Counted from the stretch's first letter, positions 26,043-34,740 are shown. The stretch is 64,000 nt of DNA from Paenibacillaceae bacterium (GCA_015057775.1 SVDT01000001.1:31633-95632); one strand, 5' to 3'. Numbers and translations are program-made. The notes: generated by a model from the letters alone, not told the origin.

Positions 26043-26675
26043 ATGTTTACAGACATTCGTAATATAATGCCAGAATCCGTTAGCAAACGTCTGATTAGAA
26101 AATACTATAAGGCAGGAAGTCCCATTATTTTGGCTGAACTGGAAAATAATTATGTATTTTTTTTAGTAGAAGGCAGCGCAGAGGCTGCTGTTTTGCATTG
26201 CAACGGGGCGATTGCATCCGTCTATCTATATGAATCAGGTGGGATTTTTGGAGAAATTGAACCTTTTTATGAAGGCGTTAAACCTGTGACGATTACGGCA
26301 CTTACTCCCTGCGTAGTGGACATTCTATATAAAGATGATTTTATCCAATGGCTGAAAGAAGACTTTGAAGCAACGAAAGCGCTTATCTCACTGATCGCTT
26401 TGAAATTGATCCGAAGCAGTGAACGGATTGAGGAGATGACAATTCTCTCGGTTAGAGAGCGTGTTTTGCGTTGTGTGGCAGTGTATCAGCATAAGAATAT
26501 TCTTAACCGGCTGACCAAAAGCCTGCTGGCAAATGAGACAGGTGCACCTGTCCGCAGCATTAACCGGGCAATTGCCCAGTGTGCAGAGCAGGGGTTATTT
26601 TATTATAGCGACGGCAAGTTTTATGTAAAGGATTCTATGACATTAGAGAATCATCTTCCTGATTTTATGAAATAA
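26043..26675 (+). CDS. Crp/Fnr-family transcriptional regulator
   Basis: A 210-aa protein with a cyclic-nucleotide-binding-like beta domain (about 30-115; VFFLVEGSAEAAVLHCNG, GGIFGEIEPF) and a C-terminal helix-turn-helix (about 150-200; LANETGAPVRSINRAIAQCAEQGLF). No Cys set for an Fe-S cluster of Fnr type is seen. ATG 26043 is preferred over ATG 26016 because AGGGGG is 6-7 nt upstream. It is divergent from the Nif3 gene and convergent with the CODH operon; targets unknown, although either neighbour is possible. Confidence 0.82.
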   Translation: MFTDIRNIMPESVSKRLIRKYYKAGSPIILAELENNYVFFLVEGSAEAAVLHCNGAIASVYLYESGGIFGEIEPFYEGVKPVTITALTPCVVDILYKDDFIQWLKEDFEATKALISLIALKLIRSSERIEEMTILSVRERVLRCVAVYQHKNILNRLTKSLLANETGAPVRSINRAIAQCAEQGLFYYSDGKFYVKDSMTLENHLPDFMK

Positions 26676-26728
26676 ATAAGCAGCAGGCATCAGCTGAGTA
26701 TATCACCAGCTGCCCTGCTGCTTATTTA
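26676..26728. terminator. Bidirectional rho-independent terminator
   Basis: ATAAGCAGCAGG (26676-26687) pairs with CCTGCTGCTTAT (26714-26725), with an inner CAGCTG / CAGCTG pair, between the convergent Crp-like gene and the CODH operon. Confidence 0.9.
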
Positions 26729-27955
26729 TTAATTCATTGTATAACGATACTGTCCCCGGGAATCTGTTCCGTAAAAGTCGGCAAAAGACAGATGGAAGAT
26801 ATCAGTCTTAACAGTATCAAGAGATACCTGATTTTTGATCAGATACTGATAGATACCGGTGTAATCAATGGGACCCTGAATCATAATACTTTGAAGGCGT
26901 CCATCACGTAAGATTGCCCTTTTATAACAACCGGAGTCTTCCTGTGACAGGATCTGATCTCCGTCTCTTGCGATTCCATCTCCTAAAGAGAGGGTTGTAA
27001 GTCCATAAAAATTCATGGTGTTTTTCATGCCGTAAGGATCTTCATAGGGGGTTTTAACTCCGCACATATTGCAGGCAGCTGTGTATCCCTGCTTCATGGC
27101 ATTAGGCCAGATGGCAGCGATCCCGTTCACATCTCCTGCAGCATAAATGTTTTTGCAGGATGTTTCCATGCAATCATTCACCTTAATAAAACGGTCAACG
27201 GCGATTTCACAGTTTTCTGTGCAGTCTGTTGCCGGGCGGACTCCGGCTGCGACAACAATCATATCACATTCCAGAATAGTCCCGTCATCAAGCATAACAG
27301 AGTTGATCTGATCGTTTTCCGGCATCGTGGTTAAAACCACTTTTCTTCCCAGAACGAATTTGCACCCATGCTGTGCAAATAATTTCTGATAGGCTTTACC
27401 AGCCGTTTCATCCAGCTGCTTTGGAAGAATCCGGTCCGCCAGCTCTAATACCGTTACATCCTTTTTCTGCTCCAGAAATGCATAAGCGGCGTCCATTCCT
27501 ACCAGCCCGGAACCTATTACCAGAATTTTATCTGCGGACTGGGCAAATTTGCGGATTTGTCTTGCATCACTTAAATTCCGCAGGCCAAATACATTTTTGG
27601 CTTCTCTTAAATTAACAATGGGAGGTATCACGCTGTGTGCACCTGTTGCGATCAGAAGGCGGTCAAAGTTAAGCTCTGTTCCATCATCAAGTAAAACAGT
27701 CTGCTTCATGGGATCAATATGTACCGCTTCTTTGTTCTTCAGCCACTTGATTCCAAGTGTATCAAAAAAATCTGCCGGAACAAATGAAAGAGCTGCTTCA
27801 TCCCGTTCATGGCTTAAGTACTTATGGAGCATACAACGGGAATGAACCTGGTCGTCAACCGACACCATGATGATATCCGCTTTTGGTTCCAGCTTTCGGA
27901 TGGTTTTAGCAGCCGAGATGCCGGCAGCGCCTGCGCCGATAATTACATGAGTCAT
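26729..27955 (-). CDS. FAD-dependent NAD(P)H/ferredoxin oxidoreductase of the CODH operon
   Basis: A 408-aa pyridine nucleotide-disulfide oxidoreductase-like protein: FAD-binding VIIGAGAAGISAAKTI at the N-terminus, a second dinucleotide site ILVIGSGLVGMDAAYA (about 150), and the FAD-contact IYAAGDVNG (about 280). CooS-CooF-oxidoreductase gene trios occur in several CO-oxidising anaerobes, where this protein links ferredoxin from CO oxidation to NAD(P). The start could be ATG 27958 or 27955; I chose 27955 for its 7-nt spacing from AGGAGG. It overlaps the ferredoxin gene's stop codon. It is the last gene of the unit. Confidence 0.88.
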   Translation of the reverse strand: MTHVIIGAGAAGISAAKTIRKLEPKADIIMVSVDDQVHSRCMLHKYLSHERDEAALSFVPADFFDTLGIKWLKNKEAVHIDPMKQTVLLDDGTELNFDRLLIATGAHSVIPPIVNLREAKNVFGLRNLSDARQIRKFAQSADKILVIGSGLVGMDAAYAFLEQKKDVTVLELADRILPKQLDETAGKAYQKLFAQHGCKFVLGRKVVLTTMPENDQINSVMLDDGTILECDMIVVAAGVRPATDCTENCEIAVDRFIKVNDCMETSCKNIYAAGDVNGIAAIWPNAMKQGYTAACNMCGVKTPYEDPYGMKNTMNFYGLTTLSLGDGIARDGDQILSQEDSGCYKRAILRDGRLQSIMIQGPIDYTGIYQYLIKNQVSLDTVKTDIFHLSFADFYGTDSRGQYRYTMN

Positions 27956-28404
27956 CATTCCACCTCCTTCACATAGATTGCTTTGGTAGGACATGCTTTT
28001 ACGCAGCTTGGCTCGCTGCCGTGATCAAAGCAGAAGTCGCATTTGATTACACTGGTTTTTGTGGTTGTGTCTGCTTTTAACACGCCGTATGGGCAGTTCA
28101 TCACACACATGAAGCAGGAACCGCACTTTTTTTCGTCGTAATACACGTGACCTGATTCTTCGTCCTTTACAAGAGCTCCACTCATACAGGACATCACACA
28201 TTCCGGCTGGTCGCAGTGGCGGCAGAAGATGGGAGCATAGTGACCGTTCCCTTTCATGACGATGTGATTTCTGGATTCATTTTCCGGATTGGTTAAATCC
28301 AGATCATAAATGCTTCCGCCATCTTTTCTATGTGCCTGCATACAGGCGAGAACACAGTTCTTACACCCGTCGCATTTGGCTTCATCAATGAATATCCGTT
28401 TCAT
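27955..28404 (-). CDS. CooF-like four-cluster ferredoxin
   Basis: A 149-aa polyferredoxin of the DMSO-reductase subunit B/CooF type with four Cys sets: CDGCKNCVLACMQAH, CRHCDQPECVMSC, CGSCFMCVMNCPYG and CDFCFDHGSEPSCVKACP. These can hold four [4Fe-4S] clusters. It takes electrons from the CODH and passes them on, here most likely to the FAD enzyme encoded next. Gene spacing is 11 nt from cooS and a stop/start overlap downstream. Cytoplasmic, no signal peptide. Confidence 0.9.
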   Translation of the reverse strand: MKRIFIDEAKCDGCKNCVLACMQAHRKDGGSIYDLDLTNPENESRNHIVMKGNGHYAPIFCRHCDQPECVMSCMSGALVKDEESGHVYYDEKKCGSCFMCVMNCPYGVLKADTTTKTSVIKCDFCFDHGSEPSCVKACPTKAIYVKEVE

Positions 28405-28415
28405 ATGCCCTCCTC

Positions 28416-30299
28416 CTATATATTAAGACCGGTCCGCTTCTCCATAATAATTTTTTCCAGTATGTTGGCACTTTCCACAGCATCATCATTAATAATGACC
28501 TGACCGCCGGTTAATGATTTCATACCGTCTGTGAGAACCTTAACAGCAACTTTGCTTCCTGTTACAAAAGGAGGAAGTCCTAAATGAAGGGGAAGACCAA
28601 GGGCAAGACCAAAGCAGCCATCTGCAAGAGCCTGCTCTTCCAGCCACTGAGCTGCAGAGAGTACAAGTGGAAGTTTGGGAAGATCCACACCAAGCTCCTG
28701 TGCAATTTCAGTAGCAACAATTTCAAGACGTCCAATAGCAAGGCAGGGACCGAAATTGAGAACTGGCGGAATTCCCAGCTTTTTGCAGACTTCTCTTAAT
28801 TTAGGGCCGGCAAATTCAGCAGCTTCCGGTGTCATAAGTCCGCAGTTTTCGATGCCGCCTGATGAACAGCCTGCAGTCAGTACGATGATATCTTTGGCAA
28901 TCAGTTCCTTTGTCAGTTCCACAGTAAGAACATCGTGTCCTCCTGCAGTTAAGTTGGAACAGCCTACCACTCCTGCGATACCTTTAATATCTCCGGATAC
29001 GATTAAATCAATAAGAGGCTTCCAGCTTCCGCCCAGGAAGTCCTTTAAGGAACCTTCGCTGACACCGGTCAGAGTGTTCTCATATCCGTGATCAGGCATA
29101 AGATTAAGGGGTACCGTGCCACGGCGTTCCTGATAGGATTTCACCACTTTATCGATGATCTTTTCACTCTGCTCTCTGCGGTGGTCAAAATCAAATTTCA
29201 TTAACTCTGCGTTTGATTTTTTAGCCACGTCATCAAGACAGATCTGTTTGATCTTAAGCTCTTCACAAATTGGTTCAATTCCAGGAAGAGTACAGTTAAA
29301 TTCAGAAAGAACAGCATCGATTGCGCCGGTTGCAAGAATCGCCTCACTGGTGTAGTTGTTTCCTGCATGGCCGTCAAATACCTCCTGGTAATGAGCGCCT
29401 CGTAACTGCAGATCCTGACCTACGCAGGTACAGCCTACCAGCTTAAAGCCTTTGGCTCCAACTGCCTTTGCCTTGGCAACTGCCTCAGGGGAAATAAGCT
29501 GTTCCTGTAAATCAACAAAAATAGTATGCTGATGTCCGGTAATCATGATGTTGATATAATCCGGGTCAATCACACGAAGACCTACAGGAGCCATACGAAG
29601 TTCCGGCTGTCCAAGAAGCACATCATTTAACAGGTTTGTAAGAGTCAGTCCGTATACACCTGTGGAGACACCCAGTCTTAAGCAGTCAACCAGCATATCT
29701 AAGGGATCGGAGTTTAAGTTGGTGGAACATTTTACCACGCCCTTAAATACTTCGGATTTAGCTCCTCCTGGCATGATTCCAAGTTCTTTCCAGCGGGCAA
29801 CTCTTGGAGCGTAAGCGACTTTTTCCGTCAGCTCCATTTCCACATATTCCGGTTTATAGATATCAGCAATTACCGCATCAGCGACTTTCTCTGCCTTTTT
29901 GTACACATCGGATTCTACGATTCCGAAGATGTCTGCCAGGTGGTCAAGAGATTTTAATCCCTTTAATTCGCCTTTTATTTTTGCTGTGTTTTTTAGATTT
30001 AATGCTGTATTTTCAACAATGTGTATGTAACAGCCGCTTCCTGAAGCCACCGCCCTTAAAAAGTTTCTGGCAACAATCGTGTCTGCATCCGCTCCGCATA
30101 TTCCACGGGGCGCATCCGGCGTAATACGGCAGGGGCCGTTGGCACAGAGTCTGCAGCAGACTCCCTGGAGACCAAATCCGCATTTGGTACTTTGTTTTTC
30201 TACTCTGTGATGAGAAGTCTCCATCGGCAGGGAAGAGATGAACGTTTCTAAAGGTTTGTCGGCGCTTTGACAGGTGTTGCACCCGTAACATTGATTCAT
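28416..30299 (-). CDS. cooS: Ni-Fe anaerobic carbon monoxide dehydrogenase catalytic subunit, variant
   Basis: A 627-aa CooS-type enzyme that interconverts CO and CO2. Cluster ligands are all visible: D-cluster Cys40 and Cys48; B-cluster Cys49, Cys52, Cys57, Cys68; C-cluster His256, Cys292, Cys336, Cys447, Cys478, Cys519. Compared from memory with CODH-II, the Lys near residue 563 that assists catalysis aligns with Gln556 (WLEEQALADG), and the histidine-lined proton path near 93-102 is replaced (GCYIHIVENTA). An extra CxxCxxC lies at residues 4-10. No acetyl-CoA synthase gene is nearby. AGGAGG precedes the ATG; the Rrf2 gene is just upstream. Confidence 0.92.
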   Translation of the reverse strand: MNQCYGCNTCQSADKPLETFISSLPMETSHHRVEKQSTKCGFGLQGVCCRLCANGPCRITPDAPRGICGADADTIVARNFLRAVASGSGCYIHIVENTALNLKNTAKIKGELKGLKSLDHLADIFGIVESDVYKKAEKVADAVIADIYKPEYVEMELTEKVAYAPRVARWKELGIMPGGAKSEVFKGVVKCSTNLNSDPLDMLVDCLRLGVSTGVYGLTLTNLLNDVLLGQPELRMAPVGLRVIDPDYINIMITGHQHTIFVDLQEQLISPEAVAKAKAVGAKGFKLVGCTCVGQDLQLRGAHYQEVFDGHAGNNYTSEAILATGAIDAVLSEFNCTLPGIEPICEELKIKQICLDDVAKKSNAELMKFDFDHRREQSEKIIDKVVKSYQERRGTVPLNLMPDHGYENTLTGVSEGSLKDFLGGSWKPLIDLIVSGDIKGIAGVVGCSNLTAGGHDVLTVELTKELIAKDIIVLTAGCSSGGIENCGLMTPEAAEFAGPKLREVCKKLGIPPVLNFGPCLAIGRLEIVATEIAQELGVDLPKLPLVLSAAQWLEEQALADGCFGLALGLPLHLGLPPFVTGSKVAVKVLTDGMKSLTGGQVIINDDAVESANILEKIIMEKRTGLNI

Positions 30300-30353
30300 T
30301 GTTTTTCCTCCTTTTAAATCTATACCATTTTAGTAAAGATTAAATTAAAAAAA

Positions 30354-30755
30354 TTATCCGTGCAGTAGCTTTGCCAAAGAACATTCTTTCAGTTCCCGAT
30401 TAAGATTCAGCTGAATTCTTAAGAACTCCCTGTGAGCCAGGCAAGGCTGCTTGGGCTGGTTCACGAGGCAGTCATAGCCGGACTGCATGCATTCGATCAG
30501 CAGCATTTTGGAATCAATCACAGTGAGAATATCATATAAACTTGTGCGTTCCAGATCACAGTTTAAGGCATAGCCTCCCGCGCTTCCACGATAGCTTTTA
30601 ATTAATCCCGCTTTTTCCAGCTTTCGTGCCATCTTGTAGGTGATGGCTGAAGTCAGGGATTCTTTCTCACAGATCGTAGGAACGTTCATGATATCGCCTG
30701 ATGATAAGGCTCTTATGATTCTTATGGCATAATCGCATTCTCTGGTTATGAGCAT
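30354..30755 (-). CDS. Rrf2-family regulator with Fe-S cysteines
   Basis: A 133-aa Rrf2 regulator: winged helix in residues 1-65 (TRECDYAIRIIRALSSG, GSAGGYAL) followed by three Cys at 89, 96 and 105 (ECMQSGYDC...PC), the spacing of IscR/RsrR-type [2Fe-2S] or [4Fe-4S] sensors. It precedes cooS on the same strand by 54 nt, so it likely controls the CODH unit in response to redox or iron-sulfur state, and perhaps itself through the palindrome in its promoter. GGAGG is 6 nt before the ATG. Confidence 0.88.
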   Translation of the reverse strand: MLITRECDYAIRIIRALSSGDIMNVPTICEKESLTSAITYKMARKLEKAGLIKSYRGSAGGYALNCDLERTSLYDILTVIDSKMLLIECMQSGYDCLVNQPKQPCLAHREFLRIQLNLNRELKECSLAKLLHG

Positions 30756-30774
30756 ATCGCACCTCCACGTTATA

Positions 30775-30803
30775 AGATTAACATACTGTACCTAATTGGT
30801 CAA
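30775..30803 (-). promoter_or_regulatory. Promoter of the rrf2 gene with embedded palindrome
   Basis: Minus-strand TTGACC (30798-30803), 17-nt spacer, TGT-TAATCT (-10 at 30775-30780). The sequence ACCAATTAGGT (30790-30800) overlaps the -35 box and is an imperfect palindrome (ACC....GGT) that could be an Rrf2 operator. Confidence 0.6.
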
Positions 30804-30937
30804 GTTTTATCAATAAGATTTTTACATTCCAGAAAGCTGTGAAAGATCTGTGAACCTGCCATTCTTTCAAGTTGATTTCAGGTTTGATTTGTATAATCTG
30901 CGTAAAGTAACACAAAGAAGGGGATAAGGAGGTTATT

Positions 30938-31666
30938 ATGAGTGGATATCAAATGACATTTGAAAGGACAGAAATGAAATATCTGATAGATCCGGTACAA
31001 TACTTAAAGCTTAAAGAGAGGCTGATGGGAAAAATGGAAACCGATCAATACGGTAATTCCACAATTTGCAATGTCTATTTTGACACACCGGATGCAAGGC
31101 TGATCAGAAACTCTTTGGAAAAACCGGTTTATAAGGAAAAATTCAGACTCCGCAGCTATGGACAGCCAAAAGAGACCAGTTCTGTTTTTCTGGAATTAAA
31201 AAAGAAATACCAGGGTATTGTCTATAAACGCCGTGAAACACTTAATTTAGCTGATGCAGAGGCGTATTTATATAGGGGGATAAAGCCGGAGCGACAAACC
31301 CAGGTGCTTCGTGAGATTGACTGGTTTATGCAGTATTACGAAGATATCATTCCCGCTATGTATATTTCCTATGAAAGAACTGCCCTGTATGGACTGGAGG
31401 ATGAGAACCTGCGGCTGACGTTAGACGGAAATATTCTTTGGAGAACCGATTGCTTAAAACTGGAAAATGGTCCCTGGGGAACCCCTCTTTTAGAAGACGG
31501 CTGGCACCTTATGGAGATAAAAATTCCAGGGTCCATGCCCCTCTGGCTGGGGCACATACTGGATGAGCTGAAAATATATCCGGCTTCCTTTTCCAAATAC
31601 GGTCAGGCGTATGAAAAGCAGCAAATAATGAAATCAGAGAAAAAAGGAGGAATCAGCTGTGCTTAA
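30938..31666 (+). CDS. VTC-domain polyphosphate polymerase
   Basis: A 242-aa VTC domain protein, a triphosphate-tunnel fold. The alternating charged strands are clear: FERTEMKYLI, NVYFDTPD, KEKFRLRSYG, VFLELKKKYQG, VYKRRE and LMEIKIPGSMP near the end. In yeast Vtc4 this tunnel makes polyphosphate from ATP. Bacterial stand-alone copies are often encoded beside DUF4956 and Cthe_2159-like or CotH proteins, as here. GGAGG precedes the ATG, and the gene overlaps the DUF4956 gene by 8 nt. Confidence 0.88.
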   Translation: MSGYQMTFERTEMKYLIDPVQYLKLKERLMGKMETDQYGNSTICNVYFDTPDARLIRNSLEKPVYKEKFRLRSYGQPKETSSVFLELKKKYQGIVYKRRETLNLADAEAYLYRGIKPERQTQVLREIDWFMQYYEDIIPAMYISYERTALYGLEDENLRLTLDGNILWRTDCLKLENGPWGTPLLEDGWHLMEIKIPGSMPLWLGHILDELKIYPASFSKYGQAYEKQQIMKSEKKGGISCA

Positions 31667-32348
31667 TACATGGTTTCAATCAATCTTAATAGAAGAATCA
31701 GAGGTTGCATTTTCACCAAGATCATTTCTTGTATGCTTAACCGCTTCTCTGGTTCTTGGGCTGATCATTGCAGGTATTCACATGTACCGGAATTCATATT
31801 CTAGGGGATTTGTGGTGACAATTGCATTGCTTCCCGCTATGGTGCAGATGGTTATTTTACTGGTAAACGGAAACCTTGGCACTGGGGTTGCAGTAATGGG
31901 AGCCTTTTCCCTGGTCCGATTCCGGTCAGTTCCTGGAAAAGCAGAAGAGATCAGCAGCATTTTTCAGGCAATGGCGGTTGGACTGGCTACGGGAATGGGT
32001 TACGTTGGCATGGCAGTTTTATTTGTCCTTATAATGGGAGTGGTAAATATATTGCTGGCTTCCCTTAAATTTGGACAGCAGAAGACAGGCGTAAAAGTAC
32101 TTAAGATCACAATTCCGGAGTCCTTGGATTATACATCTGTATTTGATGAAGTATTTGCACGGTATCTGAAAAATTGGGATCTGAATCAGGTGAAGACAAC
32201 CAATATGGGAAGTCTTTATAAACTGGATTATGAAGTAGTTTTAAAAAATAACGGAGAAGAAAAGAAACTGATCGACGATTTACGATGCAGAAACGGGAAT
32301 CTTGAGATTTTTTTGGGAAGACCTTTTGGCAATAAGGAGGAACTATAA
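31659..32348 (+). CDS. DUF4956 membrane protein
   Basis: A 229-aa protein with four membrane helices in the first 140 residues and a soluble C-terminal domain of about 85 residues. The signature stretch GAFSLVRFRSVPGKAEEI is typical of DUF4956. Function unproved; the constant pairing with VTC polymerases suggests it handles export or tethering of the polymer. It overlaps the upstream gene by 8 nt and the downstream one by one base, so the three genes are translationally linked. Confidence 0.88.
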   Translation: MLNTWFQSILIEESEVAFSPRSFLVCLTASLVLGLIIAGIHMYRNSYSRGFVVTIALLPAMVQMVILLVNGNLGTGVAVMGAFSLVRFRSVPGKAEEISSIFQAMAVGLATGMGYVGMAVLFVLIMGVVNILLASLKFGQQKTGVKVLKITIPESLDYTSVFDEVFARYLKNWDLNQVKTTNMGSLYKLDYEVVLKNNGEEKKLIDDLRCRNGNLEIFLGRPFGNKEEL

Positions 32349-34147
32349 TGGTAAAAAGAAAGCTGTTCAGAGGTAAAGCAGCCGCATTGGTGTTAATAAT
32401 GGCATTTGCGTCAACAACTATTTCCGGGTGTAAAAGCCAGACTTCAACGGATAATACAGTAGTTACCCAAAGCACACAGGCAGATTCTGGCACTGATGGT
32501 AATACAGACAGCAGTACGGCAGAAGCAACTGTTGACAAGGACTTTACAGACCGTGATAAGGATGGGAGCTACGACGAAAGCAGTGCAGTTAAAATAAATT
32601 TGGATTCAGACAAAGCAGAGGCAGAGGGAGCAGGTGTCAGTATAACTGGAAGCACTGTAACCATAAGCAAAGAAGGGACATATCTGGTAAGCGGAACGTT
32701 GGACAACGGTCAGATTATTGTTGATGCAGCGGATACAGACAAGGTTCAGATCGTTTTAGCAAATGCCGGAATTAAATGTGAAACCAGTGCTGCAATCTAT
32801 GTCAAATCTGCTGATAAGGTTTTTGTTACTCTGGCAGATGGAACAACAAATAAGCTGTCAGGTGGAACGGAGTACATAGATACTGATGACAATACCGTAG
32901 ATGGGGTTATATTCTCAAAAGAAGATCTGACTGTAAACGGCAGTGGAAGCCTGGAGGTAAATGCCAACTATAAACACGGAATTGTTTCAAAGGATACATT
33001 GGCAGTTACAGGAGGAAATATCTCTGTTAACGCAGTCTCCCAGTGTCTGGCAGGTAAGGGTGAAGTGAAAATCCTGGATGGAACATTTCTGCTGACAACT
33101 TCAGGGAAAGCGGTGAAATCAAGTAATGAGGATGATACATCTCTTGGAAATATCTATGTGGCAGGCGGAACCTTTACTGTCAATTCCAAAGACGACTCCT
33201 TCCATGCCAGCGGAACCATGGTAATTGACGGAGGCACCTTTACGGTAGAAAGTGGAGATGATGCGTTCCATGCAGACCAGGATGTAGTGGTCAATAATGG
33301 CACAATAACGGTCACCAGCTGCTATGAAGGACTGGAAGCTTATCGGGTATCGGTGAATGGAGGGGAAATCTCAATTCAGGCTTCCGATGATGGAATCAAT
33401 GCGGCACAGCCAAAATCTTCGTCTGCAGAAGGTCAGGATACTGGTCAGAGTGATAGCGGGAATGAGAAACCGGAAATGCCGCAAGATGGCCAGGGGAAAG
33501 GGAATTCTCCCGGGTCTGAGGAAAACCAGTCCGGAGCACAATCAGATGAAAACCTGCCACAAGAAGGCCAGCAAAGAAGAGGCGGCGGTCCTGGTGGCAA
33601 AGGTGTAATGGGTGGCGGTCAAATGGGCGGAAGTATGGAGAATGATACCAATGCTTATATTAAGATAACGGGAGGCACTCTGTACGTAGACGCAGGCGGA
33701 GACGGACTGGATTCCAATGGAAGTCTTTTAATATCAGGAGGTATGGTTTATGTTACCGGTCCGGTAAGCGACGGAGATGGGGCAATCGATTATAATGGAG
33801 ATGGGATTATTACAGGAGGAACAGTAATAGCGGTTGGCAGCTCTGGTATGGCACAGGGATTTGGTGATACCTCTACCCAATGCTCTGTCTTACATAATTT
33901 AACCGCACAGCAGGAAGCAGGGACTGTAATTACTCTTAAGGACAAGGAAGGGAATGAGCTTATCAGCTTTACTCCTGAGAAAAAGTATTCTTCCGTTGTC
34001 ATCAGCAGTCCCAAGCTGCAGACTGGCAGCACCTACACCCTCACGGCAGGTTCGGAACAAACCGAACTGACCCTTGAGTCAATTGTCACTTCAAACGCAG
34101 TCCGTGAAGGGGGCAGGGGCAGTATGCCGTCTGGAAATAACCGCTAA
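32348..34147 (+). CDS. Cthe_2159-like carbohydrate-binding surface lipoprotein
   Basis: A 599-aa protein with a lipoprotein-like signal peptide (TISGC, Cys about residue 28) and a Ser/Thr/Asp linker. A calcium-loop-like DRDKDGSYDES comes first, then a right-handed beta-helix of repeated short strands (SGTLDNG, GGTFTVNSKDDSFHASG, GGTFTVESGDDAFHAD, GGEISIQASDDGINA) matching the Cthe_2159/PF14262 family, known to bind acidic polysaccharides with calcium. A Gln/Gly/Pro-rich insert at about 355-430 interrupts the helix, which resumes with GGTLYVDAGGDGLDSNG. It is the last gene of the VTC operon. Its stop overlaps the convergent luxS by 4 nt. Confidence 0.87.
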   Translation: MVKRKLFRGKAAALVLIMAFASTTISGCKSQTSTDNTVVTQSTQADSGTDGNTDSSTAEATVDKDFTDRDKDGSYDESSAVKINLDSDKAEAEGAGVSITGSTVTISKEGTYLVSGTLDNGQIIVDAADTDKVQIVLANAGIKCETSAAIYVKSADKVFVTLADGTTNKLSGGTEYIDTDDNTVDGVIFSKEDLTVNGSGSLEVNANYKHGIVSKDTLAVTGGNISVNAVSQCLAGKGEVKILDGTFLLTTSGKAVKSSNEDDTSLGNIYVAGGTFTVNSKDDSFHASGTMVIDGGTFTVESGDDAFHADQDVVVNNGTITVTSCYEGLEAYRVSVNGGEISIQASDDGINAAQPKSSSAEGQDTGQSDSGNEKPEMPQDGQGKGNSPGSEENQSGAQSDENLPQEGQQRRGGGPGGKGVMGGGQMGGSMENDTNAYIKITGGTLYVDAGGDGLDSNGSLLISGGMVYVTGPVSDGDGAIDYNGDGIITGGTVIAVGSSGMAQGFGDTSTQCSVLHNLTAQQEAGTVITLKDKEGNELISFTPEKKYSSVVISSPKLQTGSTYTLTAGSEQTELTLESIVTSNAVREGGRGSMPSGNNR

Positions 34148-34626
34148 TCTGCCGGATAAATGAGGTGTTCGTCATCAATGCCGTAAAGAACCGTATCTAA
34201 AAATTTTCTGGCAAGATAGTTTGCCATACCGGGGTTCATATCCAGATAGTTTCCGCAGTCTCTGGCTGCGGCCCCGGGGATTTCTCCCTCAAAATCACGC
34301 ATAAATTCATACATTTCAGTGATAAGCGGTACGATATCCCTGGATTTGTAATCTCCCGCCAAAAGAAGGTAGAAGCCGGTGCGGCATCCCATAGGACCAA
34401 AGTATAAAACTTTGGAAGCAAATGATTGGTGATTTCTTAAGAATGTGGCACCTAAGTGCTCCATGGTGTGTATCTCTGCCGTATTCATGACCGGTTCGAA
34501 ATTCGGTCTGGTCATGCGGATATCGAACGTAGTAACTGTGGTATCGCTCACTTTGTCTTTGCGGGAGACGTAGATACCCGGAAGAAGCTTTAAGTGATTA
34601 ATCGTAAAGCTTGTAATTTTTTCCAT
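34144..34626 (-). CDS. luxS: S-ribosylhomocysteine lyase LuxS
   Basis: A 160-aa LuxS with metal motif HTMEH (His/Glu/His), catalytic Cys in GCRTGFY and the third metal His/Cys region DCGNYLDMN. It splits S-ribosylhomocysteine to homocysteine and DPD, the precursor of autoinducer-2, as part of the activated methyl cycle. AAAGGA lies 9 nt before the ATG. Its own promoter is at 34689-34717, inside the terminator of a separate upstream transcript. No other methyl-cycle gene is next to it. Confidence 0.96.
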   Translation of the reverse strand: MEKITSFTINHLKLLPGIYVSRKDKVSDTTVTTFDIRMTRPNFEPVMNTAEIHTMEHLGATFLRNHQSFASKVLYFGPMGCRTGFYLLLAGDYKSRDIVPLITEMYEFMRDFEGEIPGAAARDCGNYLDMNPGMANYLARKFLDTVLYGIDDEHLIYPAD

Positions 34627-34688
34627 ATTGATCAGGTCCTTTCTGAAAGGTGGTTAAGCCGTTGGAATAATTGGCTGTCTTCAGTCAG

Positions 34689-34717
34689 ATTATAATAAAA
34701 AAAACGGCTGCATGCAA
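34689..34717 (-). promoter_or_regulatory. luxS promoter overlapping an upstream terminator
   Basis: Minus-strand TTGCAT (34712-34717), 17-nt spacer, perfect TATAAT (34689-34694). The -35 box is in the right stem of the terminator at 34697-34740 and the T-run fills the spacer. Confidence 0.7.
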
Positions 34718-34740
34718 TAGGAACAATTGCACGCAGCCGT
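34697..34740 (-). terminator. Strong terminator of the short transcript upstream of luxS
   Basis: Minus-strand stem of 15 bp (34726-34740 with 34704-34718; one G-T type mismatch) with 7-nt loop followed by a run of at least seven T (34697-34703). Confidence 0.9.

Noticed and set aside
28416..30299. Acetyl-CoA synthase / Wood-Ljungdahl cluster around the CODH
   Set aside because: No acs, corrinoid protein or cooC gene lies in the neighbouring 10 kb on either side.
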